DNA from: Tannerella sp.
Lineage (GTDB): Bacteria; Bacteroidota; Bacteroidia; Bacteroidales; Tannerellaceae
Reading direction: 5' to 3'
Assembly (NCBI GenBank): GCA_031282485.1
Contig: JAITDQ010000051.1
Location: forward strand, 1-7,925
DNA length: 7,925 nucleotides
Shown here: positions 1 to 7,500 of the stretch, piece by piece
Layout of the letters: each line of letters starts with the position of its first letter
Position numbering within the stretch: the stretch's first letter is position 1
Translations under genes and position numbers: made by a program
The notes under the pieces: model-generated
What the model was told of the DNA's origin: nothing
The model's input: only the letters and a program-made list of their open reading frames with translations
Database searches by the model: none

Positions 1-165
1 TAGCACATATTTCGACAAGCTCAATAACCATGTGTCATGGCCGGCTATCAACACCCGAAGCCCCAACGGGGCGTAATCCGGTCAAACAGATTCCGCCCCG
101 TTGGGGCTTAGCGTTTACAGGGCATTCATCTCGCAGGGTTATTGAGCTTGTCGAAATATGCGCTA
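1..165. repeat. Nested inverted-repeat element, outer arms of 29 bp
   Basis: The segment at 1-29 is the reverse complement of 137-165 with one mismatch (position 5 against 161). The shared core reads TTCGACAAGCTCAATAACC on the left and its complement on the right. A second, perfect inverted repeat lies between the arms (58-73 with 94-109). No open reading frame with coding character lies inside, so this is either a small non-autonomous mobile element or two oppositely placed copies of an intergenic repeat. The core resembles, from memory, a TTCGACAAGCTCAGTGACC-like repeat common in intergenic DNA of several bacterial groups; this is recollection and not a search. The left arm begins at the window edge, so it may extend further and any target duplication cannot be seen. 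It lies downstream of the AraC-family gene. Confidence 0.7.
58..109. repeat. Long perfect hairpin inside the repeat element
   Basis: The 16 bases AAGCCCCAACGGGGCG at 58-73 are exactly complementary to 94-109. After one mismatch (74 with 93), four more pairs form (75-78 with 89-92), giving a 21-position stem with a loop of about 10 bases (79-88). Each arm is itself nearly palindromic around CCCC-AA-CGGGG, so alternative folds exist. Neither strand has a run of T directly after the stem, so it is not a standard intrinsic terminator, although it could still slow or end transcription arriving from the AraC-family gene or protect an RNA end. Confidence 0.75.
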
Positions 166-174
166 TTGATTATC

Positions 175-187
175 GGGCTTTCAGCCC
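175..187. repeat. Small GGGCT/AGCCC hairpin
   Basis: GGGCT at 175-179 pairs with AGCCC at 183-187 around a 3-base loop. It sits just outside the right arm of the larger inverted repeat and may be part of the same composite repeat. The rest of 188-276 shows only a weak imperfect stem (234-238 with 248-252) and nothing else that can be named. No T-tract follows the hairpin on either strand, so a terminator role is not supported. Confidence 0.4.
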
Positions 188-276
188 TTATAATCCTTCA
201 AACTGTTACATGTTAAAAATTTCGCATCGCATAAACGGCGGCCTTAACCGTTATGATACACTTCCGTCCGGCGCGT

Positions 277-1182
277 TCAGGATTTGCGGAACGCCATGGG
301 CGACATGCCGGTATGTTTTTTGAAAAACTTGCCGAAGGTCGACTGGTCGGGGAAATGCAGCTCGTTGGCTACTTGCTGGACATTCGTGCGGGGCATTTTT
401 AACATCCCTTTGGCTTCGATCATGAGGGCGTCGCGGATCCAGCGGCCGGCGGATTTACCGCTTTCTTTCTTGAGGATAGAGGACAGGTATTGGGTGGTGA
501 TGCAAAGTTCGTTCGCATAGAATTTGACGTCGTGCTGTTTTTTGCAGTTCTTCCGCAGCAGCGACAGGAAATCGACGAACAGTTCTTCCTTGCGCGAAAG
601 CGTGGGGGTGGTGAAATGCTCACTTTTGCTCAGGTAGACGTTCCCCAGATCGAGGAAAAACATTTTCAGCGCAACTTTTATCGATTCCTTGTAAAACAAA
701 TGGGCATGCTGACGCATCCTGTTCCGGACGTAGTCGAGGCTCGGATAGAGGGATTTGTATTCGAGGTCGCTGAAATAGGTCAGGGGATTTTTCTTGAATT
801 GCATGTAGGAAAGGACGTCGGGCTGGTGTTGCTGTTCCCGGGAATAGGAGAGCGTTTCCAGAAACGGTTTTGAAATCGCCAGCACCCAGCCCCGCATGTC
901 GCTGCTGCCGCTTATGAAATGCGTTATATGTGCCGGCATGATGAGTATGAGCGAGTTTTTGCCGGCTTTGTAGGTTACATAATCTATCTGCAGTTCCATT
1001 TCACCTTCCGAAATGCTTATTAAAATCACCGCATCGAAGCCGGTGGGAATGGAAGGAGCGAAATTTTTCAACTCAAATAAGGATGTCTTGTCAAATTCTA
1101 TAATTATCACATCATCCTGATAATTGTCGTACGATGTAACCGCTTCTTTTATCGTCGCTAAGGAGTTTGCTAATTTTGACAT
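277..1182 (-). CDS. AraC-family transcriptional regulator
   Basis: This encodes a 301-residue DNA-binding regulator with the usual AraC layout. Residues about 30-120 look like a cupin-type sensing domain, including the stretch SLILIMPAHITHFISGSSD. A helical linker follows. The C-terminal 95 or so residues form the paired helix-turn-helix domain: a first motif at about 219-249 (YANELCITTQYLSSILKKES) and a second at about 267-301, ending in the family signature FGKFFKKHTGMSPMAFRKS. The frame could open at a TTG at 1209, but that codon overlaps a candidate -7 promoter box. The ATG at 1182-1180 follows an A-rich leader (nine A, then GGAAAAGCA), so it is preferred. The ligand is unknown. The gene is divergent from the efflux operon and shares its 228-bp control region, so it might regulate the pump, but such regulators often control other loci. 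A convincing terminator was not found downstream. Confidence 0.9.
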   Translation of the reverse strand: MSKLANSLATIKEAVTSYDNYQDDVIIIEFDKTSLFELKNFAPSIPTGFDAVILISISEGEMELQIDYVTYKAGKNSLILIMPAHITHFISGSSDMRGWVLAISKPFLETLSYSREQQHQPDVLSYMQFKKNPLTYFSDLEYKSLYPSLDYVRNRMRQHAHLFYKESIKVALKMFFLDLGNVYLSKSEHFTTPTLSRKEELFVDFLSLLRKNCKKQHDVKFYANELCITTQYLSSILKKESGKSAGRWIRDALMIEAKGMLKMPRTNVQQVANELHFPDQSTFGKFFKKHTGMSPMAFRKS

Positions 1183-1206
1183 TGCTTTTCCGTTTTTTTT
1201 TGCCTG

Positions 1207-1214
1207 CAAATATA
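1207..1214 (-). promoter_or_regulatory. Candidate Bacteroidota -7 box for the AraC-family gene
   Basis: On the minus strand this reads TATATTTG, a full match to the Bacteroidota sigma-ABfr -7 consensus TAnnTTTG. It lies 24 bases before the chosen ATG at 1182, which would leave a short leader containing an A9 tract (T at 1193-1201 on the plus strand). No TTTG-like -33 element is seen at the expected distance, so the call rests on one box only. Confidence 0.35.
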
Positions 1215-1234
1215 ACGGTAATTCGTTTATGTTT

Positions 1235-1242
1235 TATTTTTG
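1235..1242 (+). promoter_or_regulatory. Secondary candidate -7 box, plus strand
   Basis: TATTTTTG matches TAnnTTTG and points towards the TetR-led operon. It stands back to back with the minus-strand box at 1207-1214. There is no TTTG upstream at usable spacing, and the region is T-rich, so a chance match is likely. Use of this box would give a leader of roughly 165 bases. Confidence 0.15.
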
Positions 1243-1352
1243 CCGACTGTTTTTATGATTTTTTTGTATATAGTTGATATAAAACATCTGCCGGTTTCGA
1301 TTTTGACTAATCATGTGACGGTTTGCACCTTTTCTGTTTACTTTATACGCCG

Positions 1353-1360
1353 TACTTTTG
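1353..1360 (+). promoter_or_regulatory. Candidate -7 box for the TetR-led efflux operon
   Basis: TACTTTTG is a full match to the Bacteroidota consensus TAnnTTTG. A weak -33-like TTCTG ends 17 bases upstream (1335); a true TTTG at 1322-1325 is somewhat too far, with a gap of 27. Transcription would begin near 1365, about 45 bases before the ATG at 1411, leaving room for the palindrome at 1387-1398 in the early transcribed region. This placement also argues against the in-frame ATG at 1378, which would have almost no leader. Confidence 0.35.
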
Positions 1361-1386
1361 CCGCGATTTTTATTCGGATGAAGAGA

Positions 1387-1398
1387 TGTAAATTTACA
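1387..1398. promoter_or_regulatory. Perfect 12-bp palindrome, candidate repressor operator
   Basis: TGTAAATTTACA is exactly self-complementary. It ends 12 bases before the TetR-family start codon and lies just downstream of the candidate promoter at 1353-1360, a common place for an autoregulatory TetR operator. It also overlaps a TAAATTTA sequence that is one base away from a -7 box. A 12-bp AT-rich palindrome can occur by chance, and many TetR operators are longer, so the assignment is tentative. Confidence 0.35.
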
Positions 1399-1410
1399 GG
1401 TTTGGAAGAT

Positions 1411-2031
1411 ATGTCATTAAAGGATAATATAAGAGCGGTGGCGGTCGATTTATTTTCACGGAACGGGATAAAGCGCGTCAGTATGACCGATATTGCGAGG
1501 AAAGCAAACGTGTCCAAGCGGACACTGTATGATTTCTTCGGCGACAAGGAAGCGTTGCTGATCGATATGCTGCAAAAAATGCGCGAGCCGGTTTCCGAAT
1601 ATATCCGTTCATTGGAAAAAATGCCCTATACGGCGCTTGAAATCATACTGTTGCTTAACGAAAAAATGATGGAAAAGCCCACATGGGTGTGCGAGGATTT
1701 TTTTGAAGACATCAAACGTTATCCGAATGCTCTTCAACTGATGCTGGAAACAAAAAAACGGTTTATAAACAAGATTATTGAGTTGCTTAAACGGGGAGAA
1801 AAGGAAGCGGTGTTTATGTCGAATATAAATTATGACATCATATCCATGATGGCTCACCGGGAATACAGTATGAGCGGAGCTTCGGATATATGTACCAAAT
1901 ATACGCACGAAGAGGTTCATAATACACTTTTCTTTATTTTTTTGCGCGGCATCAGTACCTGCGCCGGGTGTGAAATTATAGACGGGTTCGTTACGAAAAA
2001 GAAATATAAAAGCGGTAATATCCAATTATAA
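1411..2031 (+). CDS. TetR/AcrR-family repressor of the efflux operon
   Basis: This is a 206-residue protein, the normal size for TetR-family repressors. The N-terminal domain is typical: residues 1-22 form the first helix (IRAVAVDLFSRNGIKRVSM), and the helix-turn-helix at about 25-45 reads TDIARKANVSKRTLYDFFGD, followed by KEALL. The remaining 150 or so residues are the helical ligand-binding and dimerisation part, which is variable in this family and does not reveal the ligand. The frame is open upstream to a TTG at 1240 and includes an ATG at 1378, but those extensions show no family similarity. The ATG at 1411, preceded by GGAAG, starts right at the first helix. The gene is AT-richer by eye than the pump genes. 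It lies 18 bases before the outer-membrane channel gene in the same direction, so it is probably the first gene of the operon and represses itself along with the pump. Confidence 0.92.
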   Translation: MSLKDNIRAVAVDLFSRNGIKRVSMTDIARKANVSKRTLYDFFGDKEALLIDMLQKMREPVSEYIRSLEKMPYTALEIILLLNEKMMEKPTWVCEDFFEDIKRYPNALQLMLETKKRFINKIIELLKRGEKEAVFMSNINYDIISMMAHREYSMSGASDICTKYTHEEVHNTLFFIFLRGISTCAGCEIIDGFVTKKKYKSGNIQL

Positions 2032-2049
2032 ATAATAAAACCAAGATTG

Positions 2050-3495
2050 ATGATGTTAAAGTGTAGAATGATGAAATGGATGGCAGGCATGCTGTTATGT
2101 ACAGGTATTGTTTTTTCGGCCGGGGCGGAAGATCCGGCAGGCGTGCGGGATACGCTGCGGGCGGAACAGGCGGATACGTTGCAGGCGGAACGGGCGGAAC
2201 AGGTGGAACGGGCGGATTCGACCGATGCACCGGCCGGGAAAGTGGAGATTAACCTCGAACAGGCGCTTGCTATCGCGCTTTCCGACAATCCGACGATTAT
2301 CGTTGCGGGAATGGAGATTGAACTGAAAAAAGAGGCAAACAGGGAAGCCTATGCCGGCCTTTTCCCCGATGTTTCCCTGTCGGGGTCTTATTCGCGGACG
2401 TTGAAAAAACAGACCATGGTCATGGATTTCAACGGACAGAGCCAAAGTATACAGATCGGTACGGACAACTCCTACAGCGGAGGCTTGGCGGTCAGCCTTC
2501 CCGTGTTTGCGCCGGCGCTGTACCGGAGCATCAACCTGACGAAGTCGGATGTCGAGCTGGCGGTCGAAAAATCCCGGTCTTCGCGGCTGGGGATGATTAA
2601 TCAGGTGACGAAAGCCTATTATCAGCTGTTGCTGGCGCAGGACAGTTACGATGTCTTGCTGAAAAGCTACAGGCAGGCGGAGGCCAATTTCAATGTCGTC
2701 AACGAAATGTTCAAACAGGGACTTGTCAGCGAATACGATAAAATACGTGCGGACGTTCAGGTACGCAGCCTGACGCCGAATGTGGTATCCGCCCGCAACG
2801 GCGTGAATCTGGCGAAACTGCAACTGAAAGTTTTAATGGGCATTGACCGGGACATTCAGCTTGAAATTGTCGGCAACCTGAAAGATTACGAAGAAAAACT
2901 GTTTGAAAACGAGTTGAATAATAAGAATTATTCACTTGACGGCAACTCCGACCTGCGGCAAATGGATTTGAACGCAGTGATGCTGAAACAAAATCTGGAA
3001 TTGCAAAAAACCAATTATATGCCGACGCTCGGCGCATCGTTCAATTACATGTATACATCATTAAATAATGATTTTAAAGTGTCGCATTACAACTGGTTCC
3101 CCTATTCTTCAATCGGGCTGTCGCTGACCGTGCCCCTGTTTCGCGCAAGTACCGTGCCGAAAATCCGGCAGGCCGGAATACGACTTCGCCAGCTGGAGGA
3201 AACACGTCAGAATACGGAACGGATGCTGAACATGCAGGTGCAGAGCTTTCTGAACAGTATGACAGCCAGCGCCGAACAGGTTCTCAGTAACCGGGAAAGC
3301 ATCTTGCAGGCCGAAAAAGGGCGTCTGATAGCGCAGAAACGTTATGAAGTCGGGAAAGGTACGATTCTGGAACTGAACGATTCGGAAGTCGCCCTGACAC
3401 AAACACAGCTTACATACAACCAGTCCGTTTTCGACTATCTGACGGCAAAAGCCGACTTGGAACAGGTATTGGGATATGATGATGCGGTAAAATAA
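2050..3495 (+). CDS. TolC-type outer-membrane efflux channel
   Basis: The product is about 481 residues, usual for the outer-membrane factor family. A signal peptide is seen: basic residues (KCRMMK), a hydrophobic stretch, then FSAGA before ED as a signal peptidase I site near residue 26. A repetitive acidic/basic linker (about 34-58) precedes the first family domain, which begins at VEINLEQALAIALSDNPTI. Two duplicated helical OEP domains follow: the first includes AYYQLLLAQDSYDVLLKSY and GLVSEYDKIRADVQ, the second includes LSLTVPLFRAS and RYEVGKGTILELNDSEVAL. This pattern is expected for a trimeric beta-barrel and alpha-tunnel channel. The start is uncertain: ATG at 2050, 2053 or 2068 all leave the signal peptide intact, and the TTG at 2047 is less likely. 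No strong ribosome-binding site separates them. The cysteine in MLLCTG is not in a good lipobox. The gene lies between the repressor and the adaptor gene. Confidence 0.93.
   Translation: MMLKCRMMKWMAGMLLCTGIVFSAGAEDPAGVRDTLRAEQADTLQAERAEQVERADSTDAPAGKVEINLEQALAIALSDNPTIIVAGMEIELKKEANREAYAGLFPDVSLSGSYSRTLKKQTMVMDFNGQSQSIQIGTDNSYSGGLAVSLPVFAPALYRSINLTKSDVELAVEKSRSSRLGMINQVTKAYYQLLLAQDSYDVLLKSYRQAEANFNVVNEMFKQGLVSEYDKIRADVQVRSLTPNVVSARNGVNLAKLQLKVLMGIDRDIQLEIVGNLKDYEEKLFENELNNKNYSLDGNSDLRQMDLNAVMLKQNLELQKTNYMPTLGASFNYMYTSLNNDFKVSHYNWFPYSSIGLSLTVPLFRASTVPKIRQAGIRLRQLEETRQNTERMLNMQVQSFLNSMTASAEQVLSNRESILQAEKGRLIAQKRYEVGKGTILELNDSEVALTQTQLTYNQSVFDYLTAKADLEQVLGYDDAVK
2149..2214 (+). repeat. Degenerate tandem repeat in the channel gene
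   Basis: Two 24-bp units, at 2149-2172 and 2173-2196, agree at 21 of 24 positions, and a shortened 18-bp copy follows at 2197-2214. They are in frame and encode DTLRAEQA, DTLQAERA and EQVERA. The segment falls between the signal peptide and the first TolC-type domain, so it codes for a charged periplasmic linker. Changes in unit number would keep the frame. Confidence 0.75.
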
Positions 3496-3521
3496 TTAGT
3501 AAACAAATAATACGGAGAGAG

Positions 3522-4538
3522 ATGAAAAAAAGAATGAAGTTAGTAGTGTTGATGAGTGTGGTTTTGCTGGCTGCATGTTCCGGCCGGAAAGAAACGGCGG
3601 AAACCGTGAAGGTGGAGGAAAAGCCTGCCGTCAAGTTGGAAAAAGTCCGGTTGCAGTCCGTTCCGCAGACACAGGAATATACGGCTACGGTCGAAGCGGA
3701 AGTAAAAAACAATATCGCCCCCGCCATGCCTGTCCGCATTTCCCGGATATTGGTCGAAGTGGGCGACCGCGTGTCGAAAAACCAGAAATTAGTGCAAATG
3801 GATGCGGCCAATCTCCGGCAACTCGAACTCCAGCTCGAAAATCAAAGGGTTGAGTTCCGGCGGATAGACGAGCTGTACAAGGTCGGCGGCATTTCGAAAT
3901 CCGAGTGGGACGCCGCGAAAACGGCGCTCGACGTAAGGGAAACGTCCCATAAAAATACACTGGAAAATACAGCCCTGTTAAGCCCTGTTAACGGGATTGT
4001 GACGGCGCGCAACTACGACGACGGCGATATGTATTCGGGCGTAATGCCTGTCCTGACCGTTGAGCAGATTACGCCTGTCAAACTGATGATAAATGTTTCG
4101 GAAACGTATTTCACAAAGATACAAAAAGGCGTACCGGTGGACATCCGGCTCGATGTATACGGCGACGAACGGTTCAACGGTCAGGTCAACCTCGTTTATC
4201 CGACCCTCAACCCGGCCACCCGCACGTTCCCGGTGGAAGTACGTCTTGCAAACGGCGACATGCGCGTCCGTCCCGGGATGTTCGCCCGCGTGACGGTTGA
4301 TTTCGGGGCGCTTGACCGTGTCGTCATACCCGACCGCGCTATTGTGAAGCAAGCCGGTTCGGGCGACCGTTACGTCTTTGTCTACAAAGGCGGGCGGGTC
4401 TCGTACAACAAGGTCGAACTGGGACGCCGGATGGGTGAAAATTACGAATTGATTTCCGGCGTTGACGACAATGCCGATGTGGTTGTTGCCGGTCAGACGC
4501 GTTTACATGACGGCATTGAGGTAGAAGTTGAGCAATAA
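3522..4538 (+). CDS. RND periplasmic adaptor (membrane fusion) lipoprotein
   Basis: The product is 338 residues, shorter than AcrA-type adaptors of nearly 400. It begins with a lipoprotein signal: basic KKRMK, a hydrophobic run and the lipobox LLAAC, giving lipidation at Cys19. Domains in order are the first half of the lipoyl fold (about 67-92, including ISRILVEVGDRVSKNQKLV), a short coiled-coil hairpin (about 94-150), the second lipoyl half (about 152-180, LLSPVNGIVTA), a beta-barrel (about 185-265, including TRTFPVEVRL and VRPGMFARVTVDF) and a membrane-proximal domain to the end. The start is supported by a purine-rich GGAGAGAG directly upstream (3514-3521), the strongest ribosome-binding site in the operon. 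The protein would join the channel to the pump. The short hairpin suggests a compact contact with the channel. It lies 26 bases after the channel gene and 19 before the pump gene. Confidence 0.93.
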   Translation: MKKRMKLVVLMSVVLLAACSGRKETAETVKVEEKPAVKLEKVRLQSVPQTQEYTATVEAEVKNNIAPAMPVRISRILVEVGDRVSKNQKLVQMDAANLRQLELQLENQRVEFRRIDELYKVGGISKSEWDAAKTALDVRETSHKNTLENTALLSPVNGIVTARNYDDGDMYSGVMPVLTVEQITPVKLMINVSETYFTKIQKGVPVDIRLDVYGDERFNGQVNLVYPTLNPATRTFPVEVRLANGDMRVRPGMFARVTVDFGALDRVVIPDRAIVKQAGSGDRYVFVYKGGRVSYNKVELGRRMGENYELISGVDDNADVVVAGQTRLHDGIEVEVEQ

Positions 4539-4557
4539 TTAATAATCATTCGAAACT

Positions 4558-7500
4558 ATGAGTTTATATCAAGGAGCGGTCAAAAGGCCGATTATGACCG
4601 CGCTGTGCTTTGCTGCGGTAGTGCTGTTCGGATTGTTTTCGTATTCCAAGTTGCCGGTCGATTTGCTGCCGGATATTGATACGAACGTCATTATGGTGAT
4701 GACGGCTTATCCGGGCGCAAGTGCGAGTGATATTGAAAACAACGTGTCCCGTCCGCTGGAAAACATATTGAATACGGTAAGTAACCTGAAACATATCACC
4801 TCCCGTTCGTCGGAAAACATGTCGCTGCTGATCCTTGAATTTGAGTACGGCTACGACATCGACGTGCTGACCAATGACGTCCGGGACAAGCTGGATATGA
4901 TATCGTCGTCCATGCCCGACGAAGCGGAAACGCCGATAATCTTTAAGTTCAGCACCGATATGATTCCGATTCTCATGCTTTCGGTGCAGGCGCAGGAAAG
5001 TCAGGCCGCCCTGTATAAAATTCTGGACGATGACGTGGCCAATCCGCTGGCGCGTATTTCGGGCGTCGGAACCGTCTCGGTCGCCGGGGCGCCCAAACGG
5101 GAAATACAGGTATATTGCGACCCGAACAAACTGGAAGCGTATAACCTGACGATCGAAGTCATCAGCGGAATCATCGGCGCGGAAAACCGGAATATCCCCG
5201 GCGGCAATTTTGACATCGGTTCGGAAACGTATGCCTTGCGGGTGGAAGGGGAGTTTAAAGACTCGCGCCAGTTGCGCGACATCGTCGTTGGGAGTTACAA
5301 CGGCGCAAATGTTTACCTCCGCGACGTGGCGCGAGTGGTCGATACCGTAGAGGAACGGGCGCAGGAAGCCTATACGAACGGGAAACGGGGCGCTATGATT
5401 ATCATCCAGAAACAGTCGGGAGCCAATTCGGTCGAGATTTCAAACAAGGTGCTTGCCATGCTGCCGGCGCTCCAAGCCAACCTCCCGTCGGATGTGAAAC
5501 TGGGTATTATCGACAACACGTCCGATAATATTATCAACACGATTAACAGCTTGACGGAGACCGTCCTTTACGCCCTGTTATTTGTCGTATTCGTCGTATT
5601 CTTCTTCCTTGGACGCTGGCGGGCGACGTTAATCATATCCATAACCATTCCGCTGTCGTTGATTGCTTCGTTCATTTACTTGGCGGTTACGGGAAATTCG
5701 ATAAACATCATTTCACTTTCCGCCCTGTCCATCTCTATCGGAATGGTTGTGGACGACGCCATTGTGGTGCTCGAAAACGTGACGACGCATATCGAGCGCG
5801 GCTCGGAACCGAAACAGGCCGCCGTCCACGGGACGAACGAAGTCGCCATTTCCGTCATAGCCTCCACGCTGACGATGCTGGCCGTCTTCTTCCCCCTGAC
5901 GATGATTACGGGTATGACGGGCGTGCTTTTCAAACAGTTAGGCTGGATGATGTGCATCATAATGATTATTTCCACGGTAGTCGCCCTGACGCTGACGCCG
6001 ATGCTTTGCTCGCAGATGCTTCGTTTGCAAAAGAAACCGACGAAAGCGTTCCGGATTTTATATCATCCGATTCAGCGCGCCTTGGACAAATTGGACATCC
6101 TGTATTCGCGTATGGTCAACTGGGCTGTCCGTCACCGGAAAACAGTCGTGGCCGCCTGTATCGTCTTTTTTGTGCTGAGTGTATTTTTTGCCGGGAATAT
6201 CGGTACGGAGTTTTTCCCGACACAGGATAATGCGTCTATTTCGGCCAATCTCGAAATGCCGATAGGTACACGCAAGGAACGCGCCCAGGAAATAGCCGAT
6301 AAGTTGACGAAGGAGTGGCTCGAAAAATATAAGGACGAGATAATGGTATGCAATTACAGGGTAGGGCAGGCCAGCTCGGATAATATCTTTGCGTCGATGC
6401 AGGATAACGGGCCTCATATCATTGCCTTCAACATCCGTCTTCTGGACCCGGAAGACCGGAAGCGTACGATGATGGAGATTGGAGACTTGATGCGTGAAGA
6501 CCTGAAAGCATACCCCGAGTTCAGTAAAATGCAAGTGATTGTCGGCGGCAATACCGGAATGGGCGGACAGGCGACGGCCGATTTTGAAATTTACGGCTAT
6601 GATATGGCGGAAACCGACCGTATTGCCGGGGAATTGCGGCAGGAACTTTTCACCGTCAAAGGCGTAGTGGAAGTGAACATCAGCCGCGGGGATTACCTGC
6701 CGGAATATCAGGTCGATTTCGACCGGGAGAAACTGGCGCTGCACGGCCTGAACCTCTCTACCGCCGGGACATACCTGCGAAACCGCATCAATGGTGCGAT
6801 TGCCTCCCGGTATCGCGAGGATGGCGACGAATACGATATTGTTGTCCGGTATGCGCCGGAGTTCAGAACCTCCTTGGATGACATAGAGAATATCCTTATC
6901 TACAATAACCAGGGACGGGCGCTTCGGGTGAAGGAGCTGGGCGCGGTTGTCGAACGGTTTGCCCCGCCGACAATTGAACGGAAAGACCGTCAGCGTATTG
7001 TAACCGTTTCGGCCGTTCTATCGGGCGCCGCGCTGGGCGATGTGGTGGCGCAGGGTAAGGAGTTGTTGAACAAAATGGAATTGCCGTCAGGCGTCAATAT
7101 CCAAGTAGCCGGTACGTACGAAGACCAGCAGGAATCGTTCGGCGATTTGGGCGTGTTAGCCCTTTTGATTGTCGCCTTAGTATTCATTGTCATGGCCGCG
7201 CAGTTCGAGTCGCTCACGTATCCGTTCATTATCATGTTTTCCGTGCCGTTTGCCGTCAGCGGCGTTCTGATGGCATTGATTATAACGGGAAGTACGCTAA
7301 GCGTAATGAGCCTGTTGGGCGGGATTATGCTGATCGGTATTGTCGTGAAGAACGGAATCGTATTGATAGACTACACGACACTTTGCCGCGAACGGGGACT
7401 GGGCGTTATCAATTCGGTCGTCACAGCCGGGAAAAGCCGTCTGCGTCCGGTGCTGATGACGACCCTGACGACGATTCTGGGCATGATACCGATGGCCGTA

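Noticed and set aside
231..254. Possible terminator for the AraC-family gene (234-238 pairing with 248-252)
   Set aside because: The stem is only five pairs with a 9-base loop, and the nearest T-run on the minus strand is too far downstream for an intrinsic terminator.
30..323. A 97-codon plus-strand frame over the inverted-repeat region
   Set aside because: It runs through the hairpin arms, has no recognisable domain and overlaps the 3' end of the AraC-family gene on the other strand.
1183..1209. Nine-residue extension of the AraC-family protein from a TTG
   Set aside because: The TTG lies within the candidate -7 box, and a good ATG with an A-rich leader follows at 1182.
1267..1281. TATAT-agttg-ATATA inverted repeat as an operator
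   Set aside because: Five-base AT-only arms in an AT-rich region are expected by chance, and it does not extend beyond them.
1240..1410. N-terminal extension of the TetR-family protein from a TTG at 1240 or the ATG at 1378
   Set aside because: The extra residues do not resemble the family, would cover the candidate promoter and palindrome, and the ATG at 1411 begins exactly at the first conserved helix with GGAAG just before it.
2095..2823. A 242-codon minus-strand frame across the channel gene
   Set aside because: It is the antisense shadow of the TolC-type coding sequence and has an arginine- and histidine-rich composition with no domain.
5581..5610. Short repeat of GTCGTATTC-like units in the pump gene
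   Set aside because: It reflects a hydrophobic run of Val and Phe codons in a membrane helix and is not an independent element.
6058..6744. A 228-codon minus-strand frame inside the pump gene
   Set aside because: It lies wholly opposite a well-conserved RND region and has no family features.
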